Shown here in pieces: positions 1 to 13,032 of a DNA stretch of 64,000 nt. A model generated the notes under the pieces. It searched no databases. It saw only the letters and a program-made list of their open reading frames with translations, and was not told where the DNA came from. The stretch's first letter is position 1. Each line of letters begins with the position of its first letter. The stretch is from Dromaius novaehollandiae (lineage: Eukaryota; Chordata; Aves; Casuariiformes; Dromaiidae), in contig NC_088102.1 in NCBI RefSeq assembly GCF_036370855.1, positions 70,999,601-71,063,600 of the forward strand, written 5' to 3'. The position numbers and the translations under genes were made by a program.

Positions 1-2100
1 CTTCAGTCCCCACGAATCTGCATGAAGTTACTGTCCTTTGCCTGGGACATCGCACCATCACGGAACACATTCTTTTGAGTCATTCATCAAGGTCTCTGCA
101 TGAGAACAAGAAAGAGCATGAAGCCTCTGCATAAAATTCAAAGATAAAACCCTTGTCCCACTGAAATGAGGGATAGACTTAACCTCCACATAAGCAGGGC
201 CAGGATTTCCACCATGGTCTCCCCTCCATGGAGGCAAGACAAACACAGAGAGAGAGAGAAAAAGAGACAGGCAGAGTTATTCTTATAGAGCCTCATTAAA
301 CTATCTTAGAAGTAATTCACGTGGCTTAATTAGGACCTAACCCTTCCTGTTCTGTATATATGCAGAGCGAGAAATGCCCCCAGAGAATGCCCTAATCTTC
401 CTACTGCCCAAATCACGCTTGGATGCCCTTCCCAATTGGTGTATGAGAATCTGGGATCCCAGCTTCCCTAGCACTAGTCATCTGACCAGCCACGTGGTAT
501 AGACTAGTCATTCAAATCACCTCACTGACCATGACCATTTTTACAGATGATTCAGCTAAAGTTTCTCAGAAACCTGTAACTCTGCACTGACTGTAGAGAG
601 ACTATGAGACTTTTTCAGAGTGGATACCTTGTTCCAAATGTCTTGAGTGGGGTTTGTTGTAGGTCTACAATGTAGATATCTGCCTTTGAAGTAGTGATCC
701 CTACACTGACTTTCTATGCAATGGGGAAAAAATCGGCACTTCTAAAGCATGATTTGTTTAGTGTATTACATGTCCATATAAGTTACAAATGAGTCATGCC
801 CCTAAAAATATATTTTTTTCTCCATTAACTCTAAAGGGACTCTGAAAGATCAGCTCAGATGTAGATGTCTACTTTTTAGATTTTGCATTTGCCAGTGAAA
901 ACATTTCTATTAAATTTAAGTGAGACAAATTTCAGATTGATAACTGAAGTTAGGCAGCATCATTGTCATGGTTACAAACATTGTTTTAGTGTATGTCTCC
1001 TTTCATCATCTTCACTTCCTTGATATAGAGGCCTGTGTTGCTCCCATTTGTAGAACAGGGCAAGATGCATTGCCTCAAATATCCACTCAGTCACGCCACT
1101 GACTTCGAAGACTCATAGAGTCCTAAGCACCTCTGCTGATTCCCTTTGAGAACCTGTAAGCAATGATAGTGAACAACCATCTTTTCAGCATAAAGTGTTT
1201 TCATTTAGCACTAGCACAAACCACAGGGACAAAACGCTTTAAAAGCCAGAGAGACCTTGAAATTGTAAGTTTAGTCTCATTCTTCATCGCAAGCTAAGAG
1301 AAACATGCTTGACTCCTCAAAAAACAGAAAAAAAAGAATATGATGGCATTCACTCCATCAAAGAAGGAAGACAAATGCCCTGAAAGTTTGCCTTCCCTTT
1401 ATTCAGAAGTTAGACATATGCAATCAAAAATATACACAGATCATATTCCAGAAGACCTTCAATGTGGGCTAGTCTCAAATCCCATAATAGGATCCTTCCC
1501 ATCAGCTGTCATCAGCACTTGTTGGAGGGTTAATTCCTACACACATCTATTACAGTGTGTAATCAATAATGTAGCATAATCAAAGAGAAAAGGGGATCTC
1601 ACTTAGGCTTCTGAATCAGTGTTATGAAATAACTCTGCAAAATGTATGGCAGAGCTGTCTGTTAAATCAACCAAAGATTTCTCCAAAATGCAAGGTTCAA
1701 GTGTGCTGTTTTTAAAAACATACAACGCACTCTTACACAGTAGACATATCAATTGGACCCTACTTTAAAATAAATGGGTTGAGAGCAATCTCACTAAGGT
1801 TAAGCACCAAAAATGTAGATGTACACATCTGGGATGGATTTCTTTTGTAGGCATGCAGAGAAATGTGTTCTTTCGAGATACAATTCATCTGACCTATTTT
1901 AGCTTTCTGCTTTAGGATGAGACGAATAATCCCCTAAACTGTTTTCTTCCAGTAACTACAATGCGAACCTAGGGAAATTAGTTTAGATGGAAACACAAGT
2001 AACATAGATACCTGCATTTAGTGAGTGGACTTTTGTATGTGTTTTTGTGGCGTGCTGCACCACAACTACCCTATAGTCTCTTCATTCTCTTTTTTTCCAG
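1..2100. other. Intergenic, no gene recognised
   Basis: A+T-rich sequence without a credible coding region; the short open frames (for example 1340-1579 +) have no recognisable motif. A segment around 840-895 resembles other scattered scraps in this window (shared words around 'cagatgtagatgt', also near 56655) and may be an old dispersed repeat. It lies just downstream of the 3' end of the first minus-strand OR locus. Confidence 0.6.
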
Positions 2101-3047
2101 CTAAGCAGATGACTGAGAAAACACTTTTCTCTCTGTTGATCTTCTTAGGGCTTCCCTTACTTCCTTGTTCCTCAGGCTGTAGATGAGAGGGTTCAGCATG
2201 GGAGAGACAACAGTGTAAATACAGCAATCACTTTGTCTGTGTCCAGCGAGTAGCTGGAGCGAGGCCGTAAATACGTGAAGAGGAGGGAGCCATAGAATAA
2301 CACAACGGCCATCAGGTGGGAGGTGCAGGTGGAGAAGGCTTTGTGTCTGCCTTCCACTGCATGGATTTGGAGGATGGTGCAAAGGATGCAGGCGTAGGAG
2401 GCAACGATGATCAGGAAGGTGCTGGTTTGTATGAAGCCACACAGGGCAAAGAGAAGGACCTCGTTGACATGTATGTTGGAGCAGGAGAGCTTCAGCAGTG
2501 GGGGAATGTCACAGAAGAAATGATCGATGGTGTTGGGCCCACAGAACGACAGCATGAATGTGAAACATGTGTGTATCAGTGAGGTCAGACCCCCGCTGAG
2601 ATAAGCCCCAGCTACCATGAAGGTGCAGGCCCTGCGGGACATGACAACTGCATAGAGAAGAGGATGACATATGGCCACATAGCGGTCATAGGCCATCACA
2701 GCCAAAAGGAGGCACTCAGCATCAGCAAAGGCAGCAAAGAGAAACATCTGTGTTGCACAACCAGTTAAAGATATGGTCTTCTGCTCTGCTAACAGATTCA
2801 CCAGCATCTTGGGACAAATGGTAGATGAATAGCTAAGGTCCAAGAAAGATAAATTGCTCAGGAAATAGTACATGGGGCTATGAAGGCAGGCATTGAACTG
2901 AATGAGCACAATGATGCCAATGTTCCCCACCAAAGTGGTAACATAGATGAATAGAAAGAGCACAAACAAAGGTAACTCCAGCTCTGGACGGTTGATGAAA
3001 CCCAAGAGAATGAACTCGGTCACTGCAGTACAGTTTTCTTCAGACAT
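2101..3047 (-). pseudogene. Olfactory receptor, OR5-like, single frameshift before TM7
   Basis: A nearly complete class II OR. The start at 3047 gives the usual N-terminus with a glycosylation site (NCT, residues 5-7), GN at 41-42, [16 protein letters not shown] in TM2, Cys97, [10 protein letters not shown] at 118-127, Cys169/179/189 in the second outer loop, and [10 protein letters not shown] at 236-245. The frame is lost after residue 277 (DKVIAVF). It resumes in the next frame with [17 protein letters not shown] and a normal C-tail ending at 2101. One base appears missing in an A run near 2217-2219 (AAA where the codons need AAAA). Everything else is intact, so this is a very young pseudogene, a segregating allele, or a homopolymer error in the assembly. 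The subfamily is uncertain; it is closest to OR5 types by eye. No strong splice acceptor is visible just before the ATG, unlike most other loci here. Confidence 0.85.
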
Positions 3048-6000
3048 TTCCTTACTGCATGTTTACCCTTTAGGTAAGTGTTGCTGGAGGGATCAGCAAG
3101 TCTTACTGGTTAAGCAATGAATAAACACAGTTCATCCTTCCCTGTTCAAGAGAATGATAACATGAGTATCTGACATAATATCCAGGGGGGAAAGCAGTGA
3201 CTTAGAGCATAACCATCCACAAAAGTTTAGGAGGACATTCAAAGAGAGATTAGTAAAGAGAATTCCATATAAGGAAATCTTCCTTATAAAGCAGATATAC
3301 TCAGTGACATGCATATGAAATAGGTTCTTAAGTAACATTTTCATCTCAGAGCACAGAGCATAATATGGGTATCTAGGAGTGTTTTATATGATGCATCACT
3401 CAGGGAAAACATACTGCTTAACATACAGTAAGCGCTAGATATTCACCTGAGTGAAGCAGAAGGTATGAAGATCAGGCAGAACTTGGGCTTAGAATGACTT
3501 TTTTTGATTTACTATTGCATGTTGCTCATCTTTTTTTTCTTTTATTTTCTTTCTTAATTCTTTCCAAAGTACTGGGGGAGAGGAGGTTCTTTTCTGAAGT
3601 AGATCAATTTTTAAGCTGAAAGTTAGTTATGAAAGCAAAAAGAACTATTTTAAATATTGGAACAATTAAAAAAATCCTCACATACGTCTTTTGGTTGAAA
3701 CTCTAAATTGATTTATTTAAATTATATTTTCTAATACATTCCCAAGAATACATTCCCCCAAATATAATCCCTAGAAATTGAGTTTTGAGTGCTAGTTTCA
3801 TATTTCTAAAAAGATGATGAGTTTAACTTAACTGCGTAAAAGTAAAGATTCATTTCTGCTTGTGCCAATATGAACTCTAGTAAGGACAGCTCTATCTTGT
3901 CCACCCTTTTATTTACAAAGGAGATCTAACAAAAGACATGCTGGTACAAATCACTAAAATAACTGCAAATTTCAGTACTATGTAGACAAATGAAACTATA
4001 AATGTATATGTTCTTGCAAAACACCCCCTCCCCAAAAAAGACAACAGCAACAAAAAACTCTGAACCATTCAGGATAGGCAGCCAAATGGTTCAGGCTGAA
4101 TTTGGGGATTCAGAAAAATAAATCTTCCGTTCCCAACTGTATTCCCAGACACTGCAGCTGGAAGGCTTTGCACCTACATTTAGCTGCCTAATGTCTGTTT
4201 AAGGCATCTCAAGTCCATTTGTAATCATTAGAGAGCGATAGGCAGGATACATCATTTCCTGGATATGCCTCTTCCTTCACTCTACAGGCACGTAGACTGA
4301 CTAAGGTCATGACTTATGTCCCTTACATTAGGTGACAAGCAGCCATTCCTGGAATTTTAAAGTTAGGCAAGCTGAGTTACATGGAGACAGAGTAACACTG
4401 CAATTTATTTACAAACTATCACTGAGCTTAGACAATTCTAGATTATACTGGTAGAAGAGAAAAAGGCTGTTTCTGCCCTAAAAGAAATATCTCATGGTTA
4501 CGTAGACCTTGCTGTTTCTTCCTATTTGCAGTTTGTTGACCATCCTCATACAAGAAGGCACGGGAACCTTAACACCTTCTAACAGACTTCTGATGTATAA
4601 CTGCAAGAGATTTGTATTTCCAGATCAATATTTTAGGTACCTTTAAAAATTAAGCTCCACTTTTATTTTCAAAGACATTTTCATATTTTTTTCTTTTGTT
4701 TTATCCTGATGAATAAAACTTTTCCTTCAGTGCACCTAAAATTAAGCCTTCTAACAAGGCAGTTGATCTGAAACTGTTGCTACATGACTGAGGGAAAATG
4801 TGAGGGAACTGAATTTATCATGAAACTCACCTACCAGGGAAAGAAATGGTCTTTTCCATGATTTGTAAAATACTGCTGCTGGGAGCTGCCAGAGATTTTA
4901 TACTTATGCTGTGGGCACAGGAGACCCTGATCTTCTCAAGGGAGAGAGAGTAGAACAAACAGCTGAAATGTTGTCTCAGTTTCATGAACTGCCTTCATGA
5001 AACAATTTGCTGTATAGGTATTTTACACACTGCTGGTAATGTTTCTAATATTCCCTTCGACTGCAAACTGATTAATACTATTTCTCAAGGCCATTAGTAT
5101 AGTGCTAAATCCTACTTTCATCATGAATAGGCTTCCCAACATGGGCAATAACCTTATCAGGATTCAGCTGTAAGCTTATTTCTCCCACAACTTTAATATT
5201 TGCTAAGAGTTTGATTGACAAAATTATCTGCTTAAGATCACGATGATTTGTCTCCATCTAGTGGTTAAACTGCATAACATGGGTAAAGAGTTATCTATTA
5301 GTTCCCTAGCTTAATCATATCATCTTCATGGACTTTTTTTTTTTTTTTTTTTTTGGTGGAAAATCAAAATTCTAATTAAAGTATATATACAATCTCCTGG
5401 TCTTCTGTCTGGAAGGAATTAATTTCACTGGACTTGAACCAACCAAAAATTAGGCATCTAGTCTAAGCTAGTTATCAATCTACAGTCCATGGAGGGAAAG
5501 AGGTATCCTTAGAGAATGGCTGATTTCAAGCGATGATAGGTGTATTATTTATGACATGCTTGGAACCCAGTAAAACTGTGTCTGTGTGTAAGACATTACA
5601 CAAATGTTCCATAAATCCATAAGCTGTATCTCTGAGCAACCGTGAACTTCCTTTATGGTACAGTACTTGTGCCAAGACTAGATAGGGAAAATCTAGGGTG
5701 GAATTCAGCTCATCTGACTATAGAGGCAAGATTCAGTTAGAGACTCAGAGATCTCAATATTGGCATGCAAATGTAAGCTTCTACAGGTGAGCTAGGTATA
5801 TAGCTCTCCTTACAATCAACAGAGGTGTAATTAATGTAAGCAGCGTAGCTGAGAAGGCAATTCAGTAGGTGCTCACTGGTGTCTACTTCAGAGTGACCTG
5901 ATTTGCTTTTGAGGCTCCATATATTGTAATGGCTTTCTCTCTGCTAATTTTAACAAGAGCCTGGGCACACAGCCTTTTACACCGGTATGTAGGTGCGTAC

Positions 6001-8114
6001 ACCACAGACAGGGAAAACTGGTTTTGCTGCCAAAGCTGAGCACAAAGGACTGCAAAAGGGGAAGCAGAGCTTAGATCTTAACTAGAAGTACAGGCCATCT
6101 TAGAATAAAATCTCATTAGCATCCCAAGAATTACTTTTAACACAAAAAAGCTAAAATCAAACCCAATGAAATCTGAGGTGGGAATATGGGTGAGGTAACT
6201 CTTTACTTTGTCTAACTAAATATCCCTGCTCCTTCTGAGGGATGAGATATGCCTTATTCCTTTCTGCTCCACTATGTGCACTTTCCTGAGGGAATTTGCC
6301 GTTTCCTGCCCCAACACAACAGGTAGGAAGGTATAAGCATGTGTTCTTGATTGCATGTGGTGTTTCCCAAAAGTCCAGTGTACTTGTGAAAGCAATGCAT
6401 GGAGTCAGGAAAACTTTGTTCATCAATTTTATTGTGAGACTTACAGTTAGATAAAAGAAGAAACCCCAGAATCTGCAAGATCAGTAGAAGTCTAAAATTC
6501 TGGGCAATGTCTTCATAACATTTTTGCATTGGGAATTCCTCATCTTCTAAAATAGTTGAGGAGTTTTCATTCTAAGCTTATGCAAAAGCTTTACTTCTGA
6601 TTAAATAAAGCACAAGAAATACCGGCACTTTGCACTGGAAAAAGCTTATTAGCAGCTTACAGCTGCAGAAATTTATTTGTAGAGTAAGCATTGCTAAGGT
6701 GTCTGTCTTACCTTTGTAAAAGCTATAGAACAGTTTATAACCTTCTTAAAAAGAGCTAGTTAAAATTTGTGTCCAGTATTCAATCATTGATCTCTTCCTA
6801 AGACAGATGTCAAATATACATATGATGAATTTCTTTCTGAGATCCCTCTCTCTCCGAGTTGCTTAGAAACTGAGAAAGTTCCTTAGACCAAGCACATAAG
6901 GCCTCTATGGTACTGGCAAAAGAAACTCTGTGTTTATCATCCGTCTCAAAGGATGCAGTTAGTTAATACACTTATGTGCAAGACAACACATGATAGACTA
7001 TTCATTCAACCATAAAGCACTGGAAATAAAAGAGCCATTGAAAAGCTAGACCAAATACAGCAAGATCTTACATAGCTTAACGTCATCATATTGAACATCA
7101 CCCAGGGTTTCTGTGAACCTCTCACAAGTATGAATAGTCAGTGCCTTTGACAACAGCCTTGTGACTTACAGGCAACTGATGAAAATTTAGGTGTTTGGGG
7201 GTTAAGATGAGAGAGGAAAATATTTACAGAACTTTCATTAACATTATCCTTCTAGATATGATACAAAAAAACCCTCAATGAGTCATAGGAAAGGTTCATC
7301 CAGTACAGTATGCTGCTCCTGACAGTGGACAAAAAAGCATGTATACACAAGAATAGGGTCAGTGTGCAGTTACACTCCTTGACTATTCATCCTGTCCCTC
7401 AGCCACTTGCAGCTGAGGAAGTCACTGAGTTGGAGTAACTATCCCTCACCAAGGCAGGACTGAGCAAGGAGAAATAACACAAGAATAAAAATACAGGCTG
7501 TGTGGGGGCCTATAAAAACAACCAATTTTGGAGAGGAATTGCACTACTGTCAATATTGCAGCATTTGCAGAGATGGTGGACACATGAGGGCAGAAAATTT
7601 AGTGCATGTTGATAAAGCACGAGCACTGTCAATGCTAACCTTCCCTGAGTCTTGAAATAACCACTCTGCAAATGGACATTTACTCCCTGAAGAAGGGGAT
7701 ACAAAGGCGGCTAGATAATTTTCTTACACATCTTACCTTTTGGTACTGTGGGTTACAGAAATTGCTGCCTCCTGCCTCAGTGGGCTATCCACACTCACAA
7801 GTATGTTTGATGTTTCAAACAGGTTAAGAGTCCAAATCACAATAAAGTGCCCTGTTTTGTGAGGTGCTGTACAAAGCCTGAGCTGTAACAACTGTCGCCA
7901 ATGACTGCTGTAATTTACCCCTCCACAAGCAAATGAAAATTCTCATTTGTCCCAGACTCCTGTTTCAAGGTTGACAGCTTGCCCACCACCTTCCTCCTGT
8001 GTTTCTCCTTTTAATATGTATTCTTCAGTTCAGTACTGCTGTACTTCTGAGAGAGAAGAGTCTGGCTCCAGACTTTTCAAAATAATTGTTTTCCCAATAC
8101 ATATTATTTGAAAA
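3048..8114. other. Long intergenic block, no gene recognised
   Basis: About 5 kb of A+T-rich sequence without a supported gene. It contains a 22-nt T run at 5334-5355. It also holds two scraps that recur elsewhere: 5457-5472 is identical over 16 nt to 51121-51136, and 4360-4376 resembles 49895-49910 and 21103-21118. The open frames near 6157-6529 (-) have no domain or family signature. Confidence 0.55.
5334..5355. repeat. Poly-T run (22 nt)
   Basis: An uninterrupted T homopolymer, visible directly. No LINE or SINE body is attached on either side that I can recognise, so it is simple low-complexity sequence and a likely spot for length variation. Confidence 0.9.
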
Positions 8115-8460
8115 TCAAATTAATTGTTTTTTCCAGAAAAATAATTTTGTACCGATCACTCTCCTCAGGGCAGCCTTCACTTCCTGGTTCCTCATGCTGT
8201 AGATGAGGGGGTTCAGCCCTGGGATCATCACCATGTAAAGCAGTGAGGGCACCTTGCCCTTGTGCTGGGAATGACAAGATCCAGGTCATAAGGAGGCGAA
8301 GAGCAGTGTCTTGCAGAAGACGGTTACTGCCACCAGGGGAGACGAGCATGTTAAAAAAGGCTATGGTTCTGCCCTCAACAGAGCAGATCTACAGCAGAGC
8401 AGAGAGGATATAGAAATAAGAGAAGATGATGATGAGGCAGTGTGGAGAGAGCACCTGCAG
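8115..8460 (-). pseudogene. Olfactory receptor 3' fragment (TM5 to C-tail)
   Basis: Only the last third of an OR survives. Reading the minus strand, TM5-like LIIIFSYFYILSALL is followed by an in-frame stop and ICSVEGRTIAFF. After a frame change come a decayed TM6 and then PGSCHSQHKGKVPSLLYMV, PGLNPLIYSMRNQEVKAALRR and a tail ending near 8115. A second stop lies in the TM6/outer-loop-3 part, and the Pro-Met of the usual PMLNPLIY has become Pro-Gly. Nothing OR-like is recognisable upstream of about 8460 (TM1-TM4 missing), so the 5' part was deleted or has decayed past recognition. Its distance of 1.1 kb from the intact minus-strand gene at 9612-10541 fits an old tandem duplicate. The outer limits are approximate. 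Confidence 0.85.
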
Positions 8461-9611
8461 GAGATATGGTGAGGAGTCAGGTGAGCGGCAGAGTACGTGA
8501 TAGCTGCCCCAGTATGTGCTTTCTACACACTGACCGAAACCGGCCAGGGCCAGACATGCCTATTCTGTTTTCTCAACAACATCTAGCTGCTTCGCAGCCA
8601 GTAACTACTCAAGCTTTGCATAGTCAAGATAAGAAAATAGTTCTAGCAGATAAAAGGGGGCCTTAGGATACACAAAGTGAGTCCTGCCTGGGCGTCCAAC
8701 CCTTCCTTCCAGCAGCCTCCCATCAGCGACCCCTCCACATGGCTCTGGGGCACCCGACACAGTTTGGAGTGCAAGTCCTTCATCAAATCTAATTCATCTA
8801 ACCCCTCACATGCCTTGAGTGTCTCTCTGTGCCAGTATCCAACCCTCCCTTTCCTGTCTTGAGGTCACACAGGGGAATTCATCCTCTTGCCTCTTCAGGA
8901 AACCCATCAAGGGGCTCAACCTGATGACAGAGTGGAACCCTCCAAACATCAGCACAGTCGTCTCCATGTCTCCTACATGTTGAGACACAGAGGGTCTCCA
9001 GGCTACATTCTCTTAAACTCAAGTGATATTTCATATCCTTTAATAAGCACTGCTCCCAATAAGAGATATTCCAAAGCAAATACTCACATAGGAACTAGAT
9101 GACTAGCCAACGTTTTGCTTTACCATCAGCCCCCCAAACGGCTTACTTTCTTAGTGCATTAAACAAAGCTGACTTAATTATTTCCTTATCTTTGCAGGAG
9201 GAGAGGATGATATTCATTTTGGTAACATTTCCCTGTGTATGTGGTCTCATCAGTTACAGAAATATTACTCTAACTTACTTTTATTATTTAATTTAGTTTG
9301 AGGGTATTTTCCTCCTTTTTTATACTTGCTCACTTTATTTAGGACAATTTCAATACCAAGCATGCCATTTTAAAATAAAAGCTAGAGTTATTTCCAGAAT
9401 TTCCAAGCAAAACTCGTATTTAATAAATGTCAAAGCAAAGTGTTTCCATCATTTTTCAGCTGAAATTCTTCATCCAATATGGCCTGGATTTGATTTTCTT
9501 CCACCAAATTTCAGTACAGCGTCATACGGATTTCTTCGCAACTGGGAGTTCTATAATGGCAATAGGAAAATGCTTTCCTGGTCACCAGCTTCCTTCGTTA
9601 ACATATTGCAT
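8461..9611. other. Intergenic, no gene recognised
   Basis: Separates the OR 3' fragment from the intact gene at 9612. The left part (8660-8990) is richer in G+C and the right part is A+T-rich. Several short open frames overlap on both strands, and none carries OR or other family motifs. Confidence 0.55.
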
Positions 9612-10541
9612 TTATTGCATCCTCTGAACTGCTCTTTTCATGGCAACCTTCACGTCACTGTTCCTCAGGCTGTAGACGAAGGGGTTCAGCATGGGAGTCA
9701 TGACTGTGTAAAACAGCGTGGCCACTTTGTCCTTGGCCAATGCGTAGGTGGAGCTGGGGCGCAGGTACATGAACAAAATCACCCCATAAAACATGGTGAC
9801 AACCAATAGGTGGGGGGCACAGGTGGAGAAGGCTTTTCTCCTGCCCTCTGGAGAGCAGATCCTCAGGATGGTGGGAAGGATATAAATATAGGAGACAAAG
9901 ATGACTGTCATTGTGCTGAGACAATTTATGCTGACAAGAGCAAAGACAATGACCTCATAGGTGTGGGTGTCAGAGCAGGAAAGAGCTAAGAGTGGGGGAA
10001 TATCGCAGAAGTAATGGTTGATAATATTGGCTCGACAGAAGGAAAAAGTAAAGATGAAAGTGGCATGTGTCACTGCATGCAAAATGCTGATTGCATAGGA
10101 ACCAACTACGAGCCATCTGCATGTCTGCCCGCACATAATGACAGGGTACAGGAGGGGCTTACAGATGGCCACATACCTGTCGCATGCCATGACGGCCAGC
10201 AAAAGGCACTCGGCAATCCCAAAGACAACAAAGAAGCACAGCTGGGCTGCACACCCTGAGAAACCAATGGTTTTCTCCTCTTCCAAGATATGTACCAGCA
10301 TTTGGGGGATGATGACAGAGGAATAGCAAATGTCAACAAAAGCCAAGTGGCTGAGGAAATAGTACATGGGAGTGTGAAGATGAAGGTCTGCCCTGATTAA
10401 TATAATCATTCCAAAGTTTCCCAAGAGCGTGACAGTGTACATCACCAGGAAAACGAAGAAAAGAGGGGCCTGCAGATCTGGGCAGTCTGTCAGCCCTGAG
10501 AGAATGAACTCTGTCACTTCAGTGTAATTTTCGGGGATCAT
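9612..10541 (-). CDS. Olfactory receptor, class II (OR5/8-like), intact, 309 aa
   Basis: A seven-transmembrane odorant receptor expected in olfactory cilia, coupling to G-olf and adenylate cyclase. All family landmarks are present: glycosylation site NYT (5-7), GN (41-42, TM1), [16 protein letters not shown] (55-70), Cys97, Cys169/179/189, SY in TM5 (217-218), [11 protein letters not shown] (235-245) and [12 protein letters not shown] (283-294). The length is normal for a single-exon OR. The start at 10541 gives the standard extracellular N-terminus (about 24 residues before TM1). A splice-acceptor-like site lies 19 nt upstream. Oddities: the usual MAYDRY reads MACDRY (Cys at 120), and the conserved SH of the TM6 entry is preceded by Pro (CAPH). 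The stop codon overlaps an AATAAA on the coding strand, with another such signal about 275 nt further on. The exact subfamily is not certain. Confidence 0.95.
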   Translation of the reverse strand: MIPENYTEVTEFILSGLTDCPDLQAPLFFVFLVMYTVTLLGNFGMIILIRADLHLHTPMYYFLSHLAFVDICYSSVIIPQMLVHILEEEKTIGFSGCAAQLCFFVVFGIAECLLLAVMACDRYVAICKPLLYPVIMCGQTCRWLVVGSYAISILHAVTHATFIFTFSFCRANIINHYFCDIPPLLALSCSDTHTYEVIVFALVSINCLSTMTVIFVSYIYILPTILRICSPEGRRKAFSTCAPHLLVVTMFYGVILFMYLRPSSTYALAKDKVATLFYTVMTPMLNPFVYSLRNSDVKVAMKRAVQRMQ

Positions 10542-10560
10542 TTTCTATAACACATTCAAC

Positions 10561-10585
10561 CTGCAGGGGATAGAAAAAAATGACA
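10561..10585 (-). other. Predicted 3' splice acceptor of the OR coding exon
   Basis: On the minus strand a pyrimidine-rich run ends in CCCTGCAG|G, 19 nt before the ATG at 10541. This matches the known OR layout, in which a non-coding 5' exon is spliced to the coding exon close to the start codon. No transcript data are available, and the partner donor exon was not found. Confidence 0.5.
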
Positions 10586-11093
10586 GAAAACAGCAAGGTT
10601 AGAAGAGGGGTGGGAGAAACTGAGCTTTACAATCCTGCCGCTTCAGTCATCTGATTTTGGCACTTCAGTGACCAGCTTCCCCTATATCACTGAAGGGAGA
10701 CAAAGTACTTCCTATAGGTAAGTCATAAAATGTCAGTTAGACTCTGAGTCATTCTTGGAAGGCCTCTGTCCGATGACTTTAAAAGGAAACTAAAGCCAAA
10801 ACCTAGCTGTCAAACATACAGCGAGAATACCCACCTGGGCTTAATTCAGCATTTCATCTCTTATGTAGCTTTCTATCTGTGCATTCCTGGCAACATTTAG
10901 CACAGGTAGAAAGTCAATACACTGGGCATTTTTCAGTGATAACCTTTTTTTTTTTTTTTTTTAATTAAAATACTTAATGTATGCTGTTTTTTCCTTGGTG
11001 AATTTCAGGTACATTTTGAAAAGAATAAAGGGGGAAAAAAACAACATTTTTGAAAAATAAAACAATGTGAAACATTTTGACTTGCTGTATTTC

Positions 11094-11181
11094 GATTCAC
11101 CAAAAGCAAAAACAACCTTTTTTCCACAGGCATCCCTGGTTACCATCTAACTTTCTTGAGTATCTTTCTTAGTGTCACAAG
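11094..11181 (+). repeat. 88-bp direct repeat, copy 1
   Basis: It begins with GATTCACCAAAAGCAAAAAC and matches 12268-12355 over its full length with four mismatches counted by eye. The flanks do not match. After the right end, copy 1 continues TATTTCCT directly, whereas copy 2 has about 26 extra bases before a similar word. It may be a local duplication or two copies of an unrecognised dispersed element. Confidence 0.9.
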
Positions 11182-12267
11182 TATTTCCTGTTGATTTTTG
11201 TTTTCCCTATGCAAATCAAAGCAAAATAAAAGCGTGTGCACTTTTCTTTTTAAGCTGACATGAAAATACAGTTTTCAGTATACACTGCTTTGACTACTCC
11301 ATAGAAAAAGAAGTCGTAGCAGTACAATAATGACTGGGGAACTAACTTGGATGCATCACCAAAGCCATAAAAGAATACATGTGAGGAGCAGAGCGGGGCA
11401 GACAGAGAAAATCATACACACATTAGTGTAATGTGGCTCCTGTTGCCTTGGCCACCACGATCATCCCTTGCCATTGCAATGGCAGCTGTGAAGAGACTGA
11501 ACATCTACACATCTCCCTGTTTCATGTCATCTATAATTTCAAGCAGCAGAGCCCTCTCCCTGTGTTAGATTCCTTCTGCCATTCTCAGCCTCATTGCTAT
11601 AAATGAGATATCTTAAACCTCTGGTCCTTTCTTTCAACTATCTTAATGCCTTCAAGTTCATAAGGAAAAAAAACAAAGAAAAGGCTCACTTATCTTAGCT
11701 ACCTGATGCTCTTTCATGTCGCATCTGTTCAGACCAAGAAGGCTGAGGACTGAACAGAATACAAAATACCTTCTCATCTTGGATGTGACTTCTTCCATAA
11801 AACTCAGGCAGTCAGGGTCTGCAGCCAGCATAGACAGGTCAGCGCAGCACTTTCAGGAGCTGTGGTGGGTTTGGCTCTTCCTCCAGAGCATATGAGCATG
11901 GCTAAAATTCACCTTCAAACAAGTGTCAGGAGTGTTTTTTAGTACTTGTTCCTTTAACGAAGTACTGAGAACCATTTGTTTCCGCAGCTTCCAGAGTGCA
12001 GACAAGACCTCTCTGTAGCTTTTAGTATTCGTGTTGCATTTATATTAATTTCTGTGACCTTGGAGGTATTCCACTCTGTGGAGAATAGAAGCTTGAAAAC
12101 AAGCAAAGTCCACCCGGGACACAAATTTCTTAACCTATAGCCTCATTAATGAGGCCCAGGAACAATTTGTTATGAATGTCTGGATTTAAGTAGATATCCT
12201 CCCCCATCTCCGATGCTGAAGAGAGAGAGTGGACAAAATATGGGCATTTACATCTACACTTATAAAG

Positions 12268-12355
12268 GATTCACCAAAAGCAAAAACAACCTTTTTTCCA
12301 CAGTCATCCCTGGTTACTATCTAACTTTCTTGAGTATCTCTCTTAGTATCACAAG
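12268..12355 (+). repeat. 88-bp direct repeat, copy 2
   Basis: About 95% identical to 11094-11181 and in the same orientation, 1.17 kb away. Identity this high stands out against intergenic sequence that is otherwise unique, so the duplication is young compared with the OR duplications around it. Confidence 0.9.
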
Positions 12356-12963
12356 CAAGCTAGCTTTTAGCAGTGCAACAATATTTCCTTCAACATCACC
12401 TCACTCCATTCAACACTCTCAGAAAACAACATGACGCAGCAGGCAGAGCTCTGAGCCCAGTGCCCTGGAATCAGATTGGAAGCTGAAAGAAATCCTGTTA
12501 GCTGACCTTCAGCATGTCACTGCATCTCACCCTGCCTCAGTTTTCACGTGTGAAAATAAGGACTACAGCACAAACCTCTGTTACAATTGATTAGGAAAGC
12601 TGTATCTATATCTGCTTATAGAAATACAATGGCTGAAAGAAGATTTTAGAAGCATTACTGTGATCATCTGAAGTCTTGTTATACCACTATTTTTCCCCTT
12701 TCCCACTACGGAAAACATAAATTGTAAAAAGGCCCTCTGAGGACAGGCGGAAATGACTTCTTCTACGAAGCTGCCCCTGTCTTTCCACTGACCAAAGCAT
12801 CCAGAGCTATAGCTCAGAGCTAACAGGCTGTCATTTAGAAACCCGGGTATCTAAAATTGGACAAATGAATCAGAGAATATTGCTCTGAACTAAGTTTGTT
12901 TTAATGTAAAAGATGATTAGATATGATGCCATGCACACTCTCCCTGAATGCAGGACTTTGCCA

Positions 12964-13032
12964 CTTGGCTGTGACTAGCAGCCATGTATGTTCTTTGACT
13001 TGGCTGTGACTAGCAGCCATATATGTTCTTTT
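12964..13032. repeat. Tandem duplication, period 35 bp, two copies
   Basis: The word CTTGGCTGTGACTAGCAGCC starts at 12964 and again at 12999, with one clear difference (GTATG/ATATG) in the matching tails. It is a simple two-copy tandem duplication with no coding content. Confidence 0.9.

Noticed and set aside
9655-10339. Antisense and shifted open frames over the OR gene (similar ones over the other ORs)
   Set aside because: They overlap a conserved coding frame and encode no family motif; they mirror the OR codon pattern.
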